Source of the DNA: Agrobacterium tumefaciens
GTDB lineage: Bacteria; Pseudomonadota; Alphaproteobacteria; Rhizobiales; Rhizobiaceae
Reading direction: 5' to 3'
Assembly: GCF_009649785.1 (NCBI RefSeq)
Contig: NZ_WJOK01000008.1
Coordinates: 62,001 to 126,000, forward strand
DNA: 64,000 nucleotides
Shown: positions 19,376 to 27,895 of the stretch, one piece after another
Numbering within the stretch: the first letter of the stretch is position 1
How the letters are laid out: every line of letters begins with the position of its first letter
Position numbers and translations under genes: made by a program
Notes under the pieces: model-generated
Databases searched by the model: none
Seen by the model: the letters and a program-made list of their open reading frames with translations, nothing else
What the model was told of the DNA's origin: nothing

Positions 19376-19552
19376 ATGGACGATTTTTCCAACATCATCA
19401 ACCTTCTCGAATCCGCCAAGCAACTTGCATCGATGAACGAAATGCCGATGCTTGCCTATCTCATCGACGTTGCGAAATGCGAGGCGAGAGAGAACAAGCC
19501 GGTTTTGCGCAAGCGCAAACGCGGCGAATCGACCGCCAAGGAAGAATGTTAG
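19376..19552 (+). CDS. Small hypothetical protein, 58 aa
   Basis: Starts MDDFSNIINLLESAKQLASM and ends with a basic tail (RKRKRGESTAKEEC). It is predicted to be mostly helical with no signal or membrane segment. I recognise no named family; similar small proteins occur in Rhizobiaceae to my memory. The ATG at 19376 has a GAGTGAG element 3-9 nt upstream. A hairpin follows 2 bp after the stop. It could be a small regulatory or structural protein; no function is proposed. Confidence 0.6.
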   Translation: MDDFSNIINLLESAKQLASMNEMPMLAYLIDVAKCEARENKPVLRKRKRGESTAKEEC

Positions 19553-19554
19553 AC

Positions 19555-19574
19555 GCCGGCTCGATAAAGCCGGC
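19555..19574 (+). terminator. Hairpin right after the small protein
   Basis: Perfect 7-bp stem GCCGGCT/AGCCGGC with a 6-nt loop, 2 bp past the stop codon. No T-run follows, so alone it may only protect the 3' end. Confidence 0.4.
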
Positions 19575-19615
19575 TCGCCCAATCTTCAAGACGATGTCAT
19601 AATCAGGACTGAAAC

Positions 19616-19644
19616 CGGCCGCTTTTCGAGGCGGCCGTTTCTTT
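19616..19644 (+). terminator. Rho-independent terminator or attenuator ahead of the AraC regulator
   Basis: 7-bp GC stem CGGCCGC/GCGGCCG (19616-19622 and 19631-19637), 8-nt loop, then TTTCTTT. It ends about 23 bp before the AraC start codon. It may end the small-gene transcript or sit in the AraC leader. Confidence 0.6.
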
Positions 19645-19666
19645 GCACGATGGAAATGACAATCTC

Positions 19667-20401
19667 ATGATCGCCGCATCCGCCGATATCAGGACCTATA
19701 CGCAGGAAAGACCGAAGGAACGGCACGGCTTCGTGCAGATCGTTCTTCCGGTCTCGGGATGTCTGCGGATCGATGTAGCAGGGCTACAGGACGAATTGTC
19801 CACCGGGCGCGCGGTCTTCATTCATCCCAACACATCGCACACACAGGAAGCGACGACGATCAACCGGTCGCTGGTGGTCGATATTGACGAAACTGCTGTT
19901 CCCGAACAGGTGCTGGAGAGATTTGTCCACAAGCCGTTTCTCGATATCGCACGGGATACACGGCAGCTGATCGCTTACATGCGCGGCGTCATCGGATCGG
20001 ATGGGCCGCGTGAGGATATTGCCAACCTCTGGGCACCGCTCCTGATCGACAGCCTTGCGACTGAAAAGACCGATATCCGCCACCGCCTGCATGCGCTGGG
20101 CGAGATCGTCAGAGCGGAGCCATTTTTCCCGTGGACCATCGAGACGCTCGCATCCTGCGCCGCAATCAGCGATAGCCGCCTGCATGCGCTGTTTCTGGAA
20201 GAGTTTAGCCTCCCTCCTCACCGCTGGCTTGCAGAGCTGCGCATGGACAAGGTCTGCGCATTGCTGCGCCACTCCACATTGCCGATTGCGGAAATTGCCT
20301 TGCGGGCCGGCTTTTCCGACCAGACGGCACTGACGCGCGCCATGCGCAACGCGATGGGCAAAACGCCTGCCGCTTATCGCCGGGCCTTCGGAATTCACTG
20401 A
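19667..20401 (+). CDS. AraC family transcriptional regulator
   Basis: A 244-aa protein with an N-terminal cupin-like sensing domain (about 1-125, including FIHPNTSHTQEA) and two C-terminal helix-turn-helix motifs (about 145-240). The second contains LPIAEIALRAGFSDQTALTRAMRNAMGKTPAAYRR in the family pattern. Start: the ATG at 19667 is preferred; an in-frame TTG at 19643 lies inside the terminator T-run and is rejected. The gene lies 95 bp upstream of an EamA exporter on the same strand, so control of that exporter is a fair inference. Inducer unknown. Confidence 0.85.
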   Translation: MIAASADIRTYTQERPKERHGFVQIVLPVSGCLRIDVAGLQDELSTGRAVFIHPNTSHTQEATTINRSLVVDIDETAVPEQVLERFVHKPFLDIARDTRQLIAYMRGVIGSDGPREDIANLWAPLLIDSLATEKTDIRHRLHALGEIVRAEPFFPWTIETLASCAAISDSRLHALFLEEFSLPPHRWLAELRMDKVCALLRHSTLPIAEIALRAGFSDQTALTRAMRNAMGKTPAAYRRAFGIH

Positions 20402-20438
20402 AAGCACAGCACCTCTTCTCTCAGGAGTTTTTGTCAAG

Positions 20439-20456
20439 ACAGCCGTACGTGGCTGT
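20439..20456. promoter_or_regulatory. Inverted repeat between araC-type gene and exporter
   Basis: Perfect ACAGCC/GGCTGT with a 6-bp centre that is itself palindromic (GTACGT without the middle break being ACGT-like). It lies 41 bp before the exporter start, so it could be an operator or a small hairpin in the leader. Confidence 0.3.
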
Positions 20457-20496
20457 GGCACATCGCGGGCAATCGTGAATGCGGATGTGACATGAC

Positions 20497-21474
20497 ATGA
20501 ACAAGACAAGCCTAGGTGTTATCTACGGCATGATGGCGGGCGCTCTCTGGGGCGCGATCTTTCTCGCCCCGAAACTCGTACCGGATTTTTCCGCCCTGCA
20601 ACTGTCGACGGCCCGTTACCTGACCTACGGGCTAATTTCGCTCGTCATCATAGGACCGCGCCTGAAACGGGTATCTGCCCATTTCGGTGCGCGCGAATGG
20701 ATCGCGCTCGGCTGGCTGAGCATGATCGGCAACATCGCCTATTATGTCTTCATATCAACGGCGGTGAAACTGAGCGGCGTTGCCTTCACGTCCATCATCA
20801 TCGGCTTCCTGCCGGTTGCCGTCACCATCATCGGCACGCGCGATCATGGCGCGGTATCGCTCAAGCGTCTGTGGCCGTCGCTCGCCTTTGGCGCAATCGG
20901 CATTATCGGCATATCCTGGCAGTCGTTGACGGAAAGCGATACGGGGCTGGATGTCTCCCGCCTGATCGGGCTGGCCTGTGCGCTTGGCGCGCTCGCCTCA
21001 TGGACGGCCTTTGCGGTTGGCAATGCCCGCTGGCTGTCACGCCTTCACGATGTCAGCGCCGACGACTGGAACATGATGACGGGTGTGGTGACCGGAGGGC
21101 TGGCGCTGGCGCTCGCCATACCGGCCTTTGCTTTCGGCGGGGAAGGCCATAGCTCCGAGGACTGGCTGCATTTTGCGGCCATCGCCGCCGGTCTCGGTTT
21201 CACCGCATCCATTCTCGGAAATGCTCTCTGGAACCGCATGAGCCGCCTGCTGCCGCTCACCATGGTTGGGCAGATGATCCTGTTCGAGACGCTCTTTGCC
21301 TTGCTCTATGGTTTCCTCTGGGAAGGTCGTGGGCCAACAATCGTAGAGGTCCTGGCGATTTCCTCAGTCGTGCTGAGCGTCATCCTGTGCATGCGCGCGC
21401 ATCGGCCGGAGAAGGTTGTGGCCGGACTTCAGGTGAAAGCAGCAACGTCATCCTCGGGACAAGCCCAAGGATGA
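20497..21474 (+). CDS. EamA/DMT family transporter
   Basis: A 325-aa integral membrane protein with about ten hydrophobic segments arranged as two EamA halves. The first begins GVIYGMMAGALWGAIFLAPKL and the second begins near LIGLACALGALASWTAFAVG. Members export amino acids, purines or other metabolites; the substrate is not deducible. The last ten or so residues (TSSSGQAQG) and the stop codon are encoded by a palindromic repeat at 21,446-21,476, so the C-terminal tail is probably acquired and not functional. It follows an AraC regulator. Confidence 0.87.
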   Translation: MNKTSLGVIYGMMAGALWGAIFLAPKLVPDFSALQLSTARYLTYGLISLVIIGPRLKRVSAHFGAREWIALGWLSMIGNIAYYVFISTAVKLSGVAFTSIIIGFLPVAVTIIGTRDHGAVSLKRLWPSLAFGAIGIIGISWQSLTESDTGLDVSRLIGLACALGALASWTAFAVGNARWLSRLHDVSADDWNMMTGVVTGGLALALAIPAFAFGGEGHSSEDWLHFAAIAAGLGFTASILGNALWNRMSRLLPLTMVGQMILFETLFALLYGFLWEGRGPTIVEVLAISSVVLSVILCMRAHRPEKVVAGLQVKAATSSSGQAQG

Positions 21475-21476
21475 CG
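21446..21476. repeat. Palindromic repeat unit overlapping the exporter stop codon
   Basis: A 13-bp stem with one mismatch: CGTCATCCTCGGG/CCCAAGGATGACG around loop ACAAG. It shares its right arm with the palindrome at 5316-5341. It lies between the convergent exporter and lipA genes and supplies the exporter TGA. Confidence 0.75.
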
Positions 21477-21504
21477 CGTGAGAGAAATTGCCCGCCCCGC
21501 CCAC

Positions 21505-22476
21505 TTACTCCGCAGCGGCCAGAATCTTCTTCTCGCGGGCTGCGCGCAGGCGTGCAAAATCGTCGCCCGCATGGTGGGAAGAACGCGTCAGCGGGCTGGA
21601 GGAGACCATCAGGAAGCCCTTGGTATAGGCGACCGTCTCATAGGACTTGAATTCCTCCGGCGTGACGTAAGCCTCGACCTTGTGGTGCTTGCGGGTCGGC
21701 TGCAGATACTGGCCGATAGTCAGGAAGTCCACGTCAGCACTGCGCAGATCGTCCATCAACTGCAGCACTTCGTTGCGCTCTTCGCCAAGGCCGACCATGA
21801 TACCTGATTTGGTGAACATGGTGGGGTCCAGTTCCTTGACGCGCTGCAACAGGCGCACGGAATGAAAATAACGCGCACCGGGGCGAACCGTGAGGTAATT
21901 GCCGGGAACGGTTTCCATATTGTGGTTGAAGACATCGGGCTTCGCCGCGACGACACGCTCCAGCGCGCCGGGCTTCTTCAGGAAGTCCGGGGTCAGAATT
22001 TCGATGGTGGTGTTGGGAGACGCAGCGCGGATCGCCCAGATCACCTTTTCGAAGTGCTCCGCGCCGCCATCGGCGAGATCATCGCGGTCGACCGAGGTAA
22101 TGACGACGTGGCTGAGGCCCATCTGCTTGACGGCCTTGGCGACGTTTTCCGGCTCGTCCATGTCAAGCGCATTGGGCTTGCCGGTCGCGACGTTGCAGAA
22201 GGCGCAGGCGCGGGTGCAGATCTCACCCATGATCATGAAGGTCGCGTGTTTCTTGTCCCAGCATTCGCCGATATTTGGACAGCCGGCTTCCTCGCACACC
22301 GTCACCAGCTTGTGACTGCGCACCAGTTCGCGCGTCTCGTGGTAGCCTTTGGATGTCGGCGCCTTGACGCGGATCCATTCCGGCTTGCGCATGACTTCGG
22401 TATCGGGCCGATGGGCCTTTTCCGGGTGGCGGATACGCTTTTCTTCGGACGAAGTCCTGTCGAGAATAGTGACCAT
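21505..22476 (-). CDS. lipA: Lipoyl synthase
   Basis: Radical SAM enzyme that inserts two sulfurs into octanoyl groups to form lipoate on E2 and related proteins. The 323-aa protein has the auxiliary cluster ligands C61, C66, C72 ([12 protein letters not shown]) and the radical SAM set C87, C91, C94 (C-x3-C-x2-C), plus the C-terminal RSSHHAG motif whose serine ligates the auxiliary cluster. Start: ATG at 22476 with AGG upstream; the open frame to 22512 is rejected. It ends a run of pyruvate dehydrogenase genes that need its product. Confidence 0.96.
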   Translation of the reverse strand: MVTILDRTSSEEKRIRHPEKAHRPDTEVMRKPEWIRVKAPTSKGYHETRELVRSHKLVTVCEEAGCPNIGECWDKKHATFMIMGEICTRACAFCNVATGKPNALDMDEPENVAKAVKQMGLSHVVITSVDRDDLADGGAEHFEKVIWAIRAASPNTTIEILTPDFLKKPGALERVVAAKPDVFNHNMETVPGNYLTVRPGARYFHSVRLLQRVKELDPTMFTKSGIMVGLGEERNEVLQLMDDLRSADVDFLTIGQYLQPTRKHHKVEAYVTPEEFKSYETVAYTKGFLMVSSSPLTRSSHHAGDDFARLRAAREKKILAAAE

Positions 22477-22514
22477 AAGAAACCTGTTTCTATCGCTTGC
22501 CGCGATCATCACAT

Positions 22515-22572
22515 TTATTGACGCGATGCTTTAGAACAATTCCAGAAAAAGCGTAAGCCCCTTCCGGGCACG
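22515..22572 (-). repeat. Degenerate intergenic repeat
   Basis: Read on the minus strand, the stretch holding CGCTTTTTCTGGAATTGTTC and TAAAGCATCGCG resembles a dispersed element common between rhizobial genes, with weaker likeness to 55,924-55,975. By-eye call only. Confidence 0.35.
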
Positions 22573-22580
22573 AAGCCTAG

Positions 22581-22829
22581 TCAGCGCCGTACCAGCTTAG
22601 CCATGAACAACAACAGGCTGGCGCCGATGAAGGACGTTACGAAATAACCGAGCCTGCTGTCCTGCACGAAAACGTCGAAGGTTCTCAGCACCGCAACGGC
22701 AACCACCGAACCGACGATGCCGAGAACGATATTCATGAAGATGCCGAAACGCATATCCATGAGTTTGCCGGCGAGCCAGCCGGCAAGACCGCCTATGATG
22801 ATTGCCGCAATCCAGCCGATATTTTCCAT
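22581..22829 (-). CDS. GlsB/YeaQ/YmgE family small membrane protein
   Basis: An 82-aa protein with three hydrophobic segments: GWIAAIIIGGLAGWLAGKL, NIVLGIVGSVVAVAVL and FVTSFIGASLLLFMAKL. It belongs to the transglycosylase-associated (Gly-zipper type) group, often stress-induced; no enzymatic activity is known. It lies between lpdA and lipA on the same strand, with 81 and 104 bp gaps. A role in the neighbouring pathway is not implied. Confidence 0.85.
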   Translation of the reverse strand: MENIGWIAAIIIGGLAGWLAGKLMDMRFGIFMNIVLGIVGSVVAVAVLRTFDVFVQDSRLGYFVTSFIGASLLLFMAKLVRR

Positions 22830-22910
22830 TCCCGCGCTCCCTTATAGAACCAGCGTTGAGACATATGGGACACCCGGCATGGTTAGACAATGCCGGGCAT
22901 CACGGGGCAC

Positions 22911-24356
22911 TCATGCGTTCAGCACACGTCCGTAGGCGTCGAGCACGCTTTCCTTCATCGACTCGGAAATGGTCGGATGCGGGAAGATCGTGTGCATCAG
23001 TTCCTCTTCGGTGGTTTCGAGGTTCATGGCGACCACGAAGCCCTGAATGAGTTCGGTGACTTCCGCACCAACCATGTGCGCGCCGATCAACTCGCCTGTC
23101 TTCTTGTCGAAGATGGTCTTGACCATGCCCTGATCTTCACCGAGTGCCACGGCCTTGCCGTTGGCCGCAAAGGAGAAGCGGCCGACGCGAATATCGCGGC
23201 CCAGTTCCTTCGCCTTGGCTTCGGTGAGACCAACAGAGGCGACCTGTGGGTTGCAATAGGTGCAGCCGGGGATCTTGAGCTTGTCCATCGGGTGAACATT
23301 CGGCAGACCGGCGATCTTTTCAACGCAGATCACGGCCTCATGCTCGGCCTTGTGGGCGAGCAGCGGCGGGCCGGCGACATCGCCGATGGCGTAGACGCCA
23401 GGCACGTTGGTCTTGCCGTAACCGTCGATGACGATGAAGCCGCGATCGGTCTTCACGCCGACGGCCTCAAGGCCGATGCCTTCGATGTTGGCGACGACGC
23501 CGACAGCCGAAATCATCCGGTCAGCGGTGATCTTCTCGGACGAACCGTCCTTCTTCTCGAGCGTCGCAGTAACCGAATTAGCAGCCTTCTCGACCTTGGC
23601 AACCTTGGTTTCCAGATGGAACTTGATGCCCTGCTTCTCCAGCTGCTTCTTGGCGAAGGCAGATATCTCCGCATCTTCGACCGGCATCACCTGGCTCATG
23701 ATTTCAACGACGGTAACGTCGACACCCATGGTGCGGTAGAAGCTGGCGAATTCGATGCCGATGGCGCCGGAACCCATGACGAGCAGCGACTTCGGCAGTT
23801 CTTCCGGCTTCATTGCCTCGAAATAGGTCCAGATCAGCTTGCCATCCGGTTCGATGCCTGGAAGCGCGCGCGGGCGGGCGCCTGTGGCGACGATGATGTG
23901 CTTGGCGGTATAGGTGCCCTCGCCCAGCGTGTTCTTCGGAACCGGGCCCATCGGTTCGACGGGCTTCTTCTGGGTCTTGGAAACTACGATTTCACCGGGC
24001 TTGGTGATCTTGGCCTCGCCCCAGATGATATCGACCTTGTTCTTCTTGAACAGGAAGCCGACGCCGTTGTTCATGCGGTGCGCGATGCCGCGCGAACGAT
24101 CAACGATCGCCTTGACATCAGGCTTGATCGAGCCTTCGAGCGTCAGGCCGTAATCCTTGGCGTGCTGAGCCGTATGCAAGACATCGGCAGTACGCAGCAG
24201 CGCCTTGGTGGGAATGCAGCCCCAGTTGGAGCAGATGCCTGCAAGGTGCTCGCGCTCGACCACGGCAACCTTCATGCCGAGCTGGGCTGCGCGAATCGCG
24301 GCAATATAACCGCCCGGTCCCGAACCGATGATGATGACGTCATAAGATTGAGCCAT
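22911..24356 (-). CDS. lpdA: Dihydrolipoyl dehydrogenase (E3)
   Basis: FAD enzyme that reoxidises dihydrolipoyl groups of E2 with NAD. The 481-aa protein has an N-terminal FAD motif (IIIGSGPGGYIAAIRAAQLG), the redox disulfide C42-SNWG-C47, an NAD motif (VMGSGAIGIEFASFY) and the C-terminal catalytic His-Glu pair in HPTISE. There is no N-terminal lipoyl domain, unlike some E3 forms; here the extra lipoyl domain is on PdhB. It follows the esterase gene in the pdh gene run. Confidence 0.96.
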   Translation of the reverse strand: MAQSYDVIIIGSGPGGYIAAIRAAQLGMKVAVVEREHLAGICSNWGCIPTKALLRTADVLHTAQHAKDYGLTLEGSIKPDVKAIVDRSRGIAHRMNNGVGFLFKKNKVDIIWGEAKITKPGEIVVSKTQKKPVEPMGPVPKNTLGEGTYTAKHIIVATGARPRALPGIEPDGKLIWTYFEAMKPEELPKSLLVMGSGAIGIEFASFYRTMGVDVTVVEIMSQVMPVEDAEISAFAKKQLEKQGIKFHLETKVAKVEKAANSVTATLEKKDGSSEKITADRMISAVGVVANIEGIGLEAVGVKTDRGFIVIDGYGKTNVPGVYAIGDVAGPPLLAHKAEHEAVICVEKIAGLPNVHPMDKLKIPGCTYCNPQVASVGLTEAKAKELGRDIRVGRFSFAANGKAVALGEDQGMVKTIFDKKTGELIGAHMVGAEVTELIQGFVVAMNLETTEEELMHTIFPHPTISESMKESVLDAYGRVLNA

Positions 24357-24414
24357 AGGTATCCTGCCTTGTCCTATCGGGTCACGGCATGCCGTTCCGA
24401 AACGAGAATTGTTG

Positions 24415-25059
24415 TCAAAGTCCGAGCATCATGCGAACGACGGGCTCCAGCCCGCGCCCGATGGCCCGCGTGTTTTCAGCATCGAGATGAACGCCGTCTA
24501 CGGGCGTCGTGCGGGCAACTGACCCCGCATCGAAAAATCCGCAATCGAGATCGTCGGCCAAATCCCGGTAGACCGGGGCGAGCATCGCCGATTCATCGAT
24601 CGCATCGCGAAAGATAGCGCCCATCACGGGGTTGGCCGTTTCGCACAGTTGCGGCGGCGCGACGATCAGAACATCCGGCGCTTCCCAGTCCGGCACCTGC
24701 CAGACATGGTTGCGCACCAGTTTGACCAGCCGCTCCACACCCTTCATCGCGACGATGGCCGAGCCATGAATCGACGGTTTCAAGTCGTTGGTGCCGAGCA
24801 TGATGATGACCAGATCAAGCGGCGCGTGGCTGTGCAGAAGCGTCGGCAAGAGCCTTGCGCCGTTGCGATCGCAATCAGCGGTATGGTCATCATAGGCGGT
24901 GGTTCGTCCACCCAGCCCTTCGTGGATCACCTTCACATCAGGCCCGAGCGCCTTTTGCAAGACGCTCGGCCAAAGATCGTCATGGCTATGCCGGCCACCC
25001 GTTTCCGCATCTGATCCCCATGTGAGGGAATCGCCAAAGCAGAGGACCGACTTCACCAT
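24415..25059 (-). CDS. SGNH/GDSL hydrolase (arylesterase type)
   Basis: A 214-aa SGNH hydrolase. Catalytic nucleophile S11 is in G-D-S-L-T-W-G, block III has GTNDLKP, and the C-terminal dyad is D188 and H191 in VDGVHLD. The sequence closely resembles the rhizobial and mycobacterial arylesterase/acyltransferase group that forms octamers. No signal peptide, so it is probably cytoplasmic. It sits 12 bp after pdhC and 58 bp before lpdA, inside the pyruvate dehydrogenase run, a placement that I recall as conserved in Sinorhizobium too; its role there is unknown. Confidence 0.9.
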   Translation of the reverse strand: MVKSVLCFGDSLTWGSDAETGGRHSHDDLWPSVLQKALGPDVKVIHEGLGGRTTAYDDHTADCDRNGARLLPTLLHSHAPLDLVIIMLGTNDLKPSIHGSAIVAMKGVERLVKLVRNHVWQVPDWEAPDVLIVAPPQLCETANPVMGAIFRDAIDESAMLAPVYRDLADDLDCGFFDAGSVARTTPVDGVHLDAENTRAIGRGLEPVVRMMLGL

Positions 25060-25071
25060 CTCACTCTCCGA

Positions 25072-26442
25072 TCAAACCAGCATGCCCATCGGGTTTTCGA
25101 TATAGCGCTTGAAGGCGCCGATCAGTTCGGCTCCGAGCGCGCCATCGACGCAACGGTGGTCGGTAGAGAGCGTAACCGTCATGACATTGGCGATCTTGAT
25201 CTCGCCGTTCTTCACGACAGCACGCTGTTCGCCCGCGCCGACTGCCAGAATGGTGGCGTGCGGCGGGTTGATGACGGCGGAGAAGCTCTTGACGCCCATC
25301 ATGCCCATGTTGGACACGGCCGTCGTGCCGCCCTGATACTCCTCGGGCTTCAGCTTGCGCTCCTTGGCGCGCTTGCCGTAGTCCTTCATCTCGTTGGAGA
25401 TGGTGGAGAGCGACTTCTCTTCCGCCTTGCGGATGATCGGCGTGATCAAGCCACCCGGAATGGAAACGGCAACGCCGACATCCGAATGCTTGTGCTTGAC
25501 CATGTTGCTTTCCGTCCAGGAGACGTTGGCATCAGGCACATCGCGCAGCGCGAGAGCCAGCGCCTTGATGACCATGTCGTTGACCGAAAGCTTGTAGGCG
25601 GGCTTGCCGTCCTTTTCGGGAGCGGCGGCGTTGAGCTGGGCGCGCAGCGCCAGAAGCGTATCCAGTTCGCAATCCACGGAAACGTAGAAATGCGGAACGG
25701 TCTGCTTGGATTCGACCAGACGCTTGGCGATGACCTTGCGCATGCCGTCATGCGGCACCAGTTCGTAAGAACCGGGTTCGAACAGCTTGAGAACAGCTTC
25801 TTCGGACGGGCCCTTGGCAAGTGCGGCAGCCGGTGCGCCTGCGGATGCTGCGGCGGCAGGAGCTGCCTTCGCACCACCAGAAGCGGCGGCCTTTTCTACG
25901 TCTGTCTTGACGATACGGCCATGCGGGCCTGAACCGGACACGGCCGTGAGGTCGAGACCGGCTTCCTTTGCGAGACGACGGGCAAGCGGCGAAGCGAAGA
26001 TGCGCTCGCCGGATTTTGCAACCGGGGCCGGGGTGGAAGGTGCGGAGGCCTGGTCGGCAGCTGGCTTTTCAGCCTTGGCCGGGACAGCCTCTTCCTTTGG
26101 CGCTTCGGCCTTTGCAGCTTCCTGCTTCGGAGCCTCGGCTTTGGCCTGGGACGCGGCAGGAGCAGCATTGCCGCCCTTTGCTGCCTCAGCCACATCCTCG
26201 CCATCGGCGGCGAGGATAGCGATCAGGGCGTTGACCTTGACCGCTTCCGTGCCTGCGGGAACCACGAGCTTGGCGACCGTGCCCTCATCGACGGCTTCCA
26301 CTTCCATGGTTGCCTTGTCGGTCTCGATCTCGGCGATCACGTCACCGGGTGCGACCTTGTCGCCTTCCTTGACCAGCCACTTGGCCAGATTGCCCTCTTC
26401 CATGGTGGGAGAAAGGGCAGGCATGGTGATGTTTATCGGCAT
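25072..26442 (-). CDS. pdhC: Pyruvate dehydrogenase E2 (dihydrolipoamide acetyltransferase)
   Basis: Core acetyltransferase of the complex. The 456-aa protein has one N-terminal lipoyl domain with lipoyl-lysine K43 in ETDKATME, an Ala/Pro/Lys-rich linker (about 85-145), a peripheral subunit-binding domain (ASPLARRLAKEAGLDL then GSGPHGRIVKTDVE), and the catalytic domain with H429 and D433 in DHRCVDG. It is 14 bp after pdhB. Its lipoyl domain is nearly the same as that fused to PdhB. Confidence 0.96.
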   Translation of the reverse strand: MPINITMPALSPTMEEGNLAKWLVKEGDKVAPGDVIAEIETDKATMEVEAVDEGTVAKLVVPAGTEAVKVNALIAILAADGEDVAEAAKGGNAAPAASQAKAEAPKQEAAKAEAPKEEAVPAKAEKPAADQASAPSTPAPVAKSGERIFASPLARRLAKEAGLDLTAVSGSGPHGRIVKTDVEKAAASGGAKAAPAAAASAGAPAAALAKGPSEEAVLKLFEPGSYELVPHDGMRKVIAKRLVESKQTVPHFYVSVDCELDTLLALRAQLNAAAPEKDGKPAYKLSVNDMVIKALALALRDVPDANVSWTESNMVKHKHSDVGVAVSIPGGLITPIIRKAEEKSLSTISNEMKDYGKRAKERKLKPEEYQGGTTAVSNMGMMGVKSFSAVINPPHATILAVGAGEQRAVVKNGEIKIANVMTVTLSTDHRCVDGALGAELIGAFKRYIENPMGMLV

Positions 26443-26456
26443 CGAAACGCCTCCCC

Positions 26457-27878
26457 TTACTTGTAGCAGACGGTTTTGACAGCCTGAACGACTTCATCGA
26501 CGTTCGGCAAAGCCAGCTTTTCGAGGTTTGCCGCGTAAGGCATCGGAACGTCTTTGCCGGCAATCGTCAGGATCGGCGCATCGAGATAGTCGAAAGCGGC
26601 ACGCATGACCTGATTGGCGATGAAGTCACCAACCGATGACTGCGGGAAGCCTTCCTCGACTGTGACCAGACGACCGGTCTTCTTGACCGATTCGATGACG
26701 GTGGGCAGATCCATCGGACGGATGGTGCGAAGGTCGATCAGTTCGACGTCGATGCCGAGCTTTTCGAGTTCCGCAACCGCCTTGATTGCGTAGGTCATGC
26801 CGATGCCGAAGGAAACGATCGTCGCATCCTTGCCCTTGCGGTGAATGCGCGCCTTGCCGATCGGCAGCACGAAATCGTCGAGCTTCGGCACTTCGAAGCT
26901 CTGGCCGTAGAGAATTTCATTCTCAAGGAAGATGACCGGATTCGGATCGCGGATGGCTGCCTTCAGGAGACCCTTGGCGTCCGCTGCCGTGTAGGGCATG
27001 ACGACCTTGAGGCCCGGAATATGGCTGTACCATGCGGCGTAACATTGCGAATGCTGAGCGCCAACGCGGGCAGCAGCACCCGAGGGGCCACGGAACACCA
27101 TCGGCGCGCCCATCTGGCCGCCCGACATGTAAAGCGTCTTCGCAGCCGAGTTGACGATCTGGTCGATCGCCTGCATGGCGAAGTTGAAGGTCATGAATTC
27201 GACGATGGGCCGCAGGCCCGTCATTGCCGCACCGACGCCGATACCGGCAAAACCGTGCTCGGTGATCGGGGTGTCGATAACGCGGCGTTCGCCGAATTCC
27301 TGCAACAGGCCTTGGGTAATCTTGTAGGCGCCCTGATATTCGGCGACTTCCTCACCCATGACGAAGACTTTTTCGTCCGCGCGCATTTCTTCGGCCATGG
27401 CGTCGCGCAGCGCTTCACGCACCGTCGTCATCACCATTTCCGTGCCTTCAGGAATATCCGGATCGGCAGCGACTTCGATCTTAGGTGCTGCCGGAACCTT
27501 TGCGGCTTCCTTGGCAGCGCTCGGCTCCTCGGACGCTTCGCGGGTCTTGCCGCCTGCGGCATCCGAATCGGAATTTGCAGCTTCAGCCTTCGGCTCTTCC
27601 TTCTTGGCGGAGGAAGAGATGTCGGCAGCGCTTTCGCCTTCCTGGATGAGAACGGCGATCGGCGTGTTGACCTTGACGCCTTCGGTGCCGGCGTCGATCA
27701 GCAGCTTGCCGATAACACCTTCATCCACAGCTTCCACTTCCATGGTCGCCTTGTCGGTCTCGATCTCGGCAATCACGTCGCCGGATGCGACCTTGTCGCC
27801 TTCCTTTTTAAGCCATTTGGAAAGCGTGCCTTCCTCCATGGTCGGCGAAAGGGCGGGCATAAGAATTTCTACTGGCAT
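26457..27878 (-). CDS. pdhB: Pyruvate dehydrogenase E1 beta with fused lipoyl domain
   Basis: E1 beta subunit of 473 aa, about 140 residues longer than a simple E1 beta. Residues 1-80 form a lipoyl domain with K43 in ETDKATME, followed by a charged Ala/Glu/Lys linker to about 140. The E1 beta domain begins at [14 protein letters not shown] and includes [12 protein letters not shown] and the [11 protein letters not shown] segment. This fusion is known in alphaproteobacteria. GGGAAAGGGAAACCC precedes the ATG. It lies 17 bp after pdhA. Confidence 0.96.
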   Translation of the reverse strand: MPVEILMPALSPTMEEGTLSKWLKKEGDKVASGDVIAEIETDKATMEVEAVDEGVIGKLLIDAGTEGVKVNTPIAVLIQEGESAADISSSAKKEEPKAEAANSDSDAAGGKTREASEEPSAAKEAAKVPAAPKIEVAADPDIPEGTEMVMTTVREALRDAMAEEMRADEKVFVMGEEVAEYQGAYKITQGLLQEFGERRVIDTPITEHGFAGIGVGAAMTGLRPIVEFMTFNFAMQAIDQIVNSAAKTLYMSGGQMGAPMVFRGPSGAAARVGAQHSQCYAAWYSHIPGLKVVMPYTAADAKGLLKAAIRDPNPVIFLENEILYGQSFEVPKLDDFVLPIGKARIHRKGKDATIVSFGIGMTYAIKAVAELEKLGIDVELIDLRTIRPMDLPTVIESVKKTGRLVTVEEGFPQSSVGDFIANQVMRAAFDYLDAPILTIAGKDVPMPYAANLEKLALPNVDEVVQAVKTVCYK

Positions 27879-27895
27879 GGGTTTCCCTTTCCCGA

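Noticed and set aside
22890..24617. A 575-codon plus-strand frame opposite lpdA
   Set aside because: Shadow of lpdA; composition is low-complexity and unlike any family, while lpdA has all catalytic motifs.
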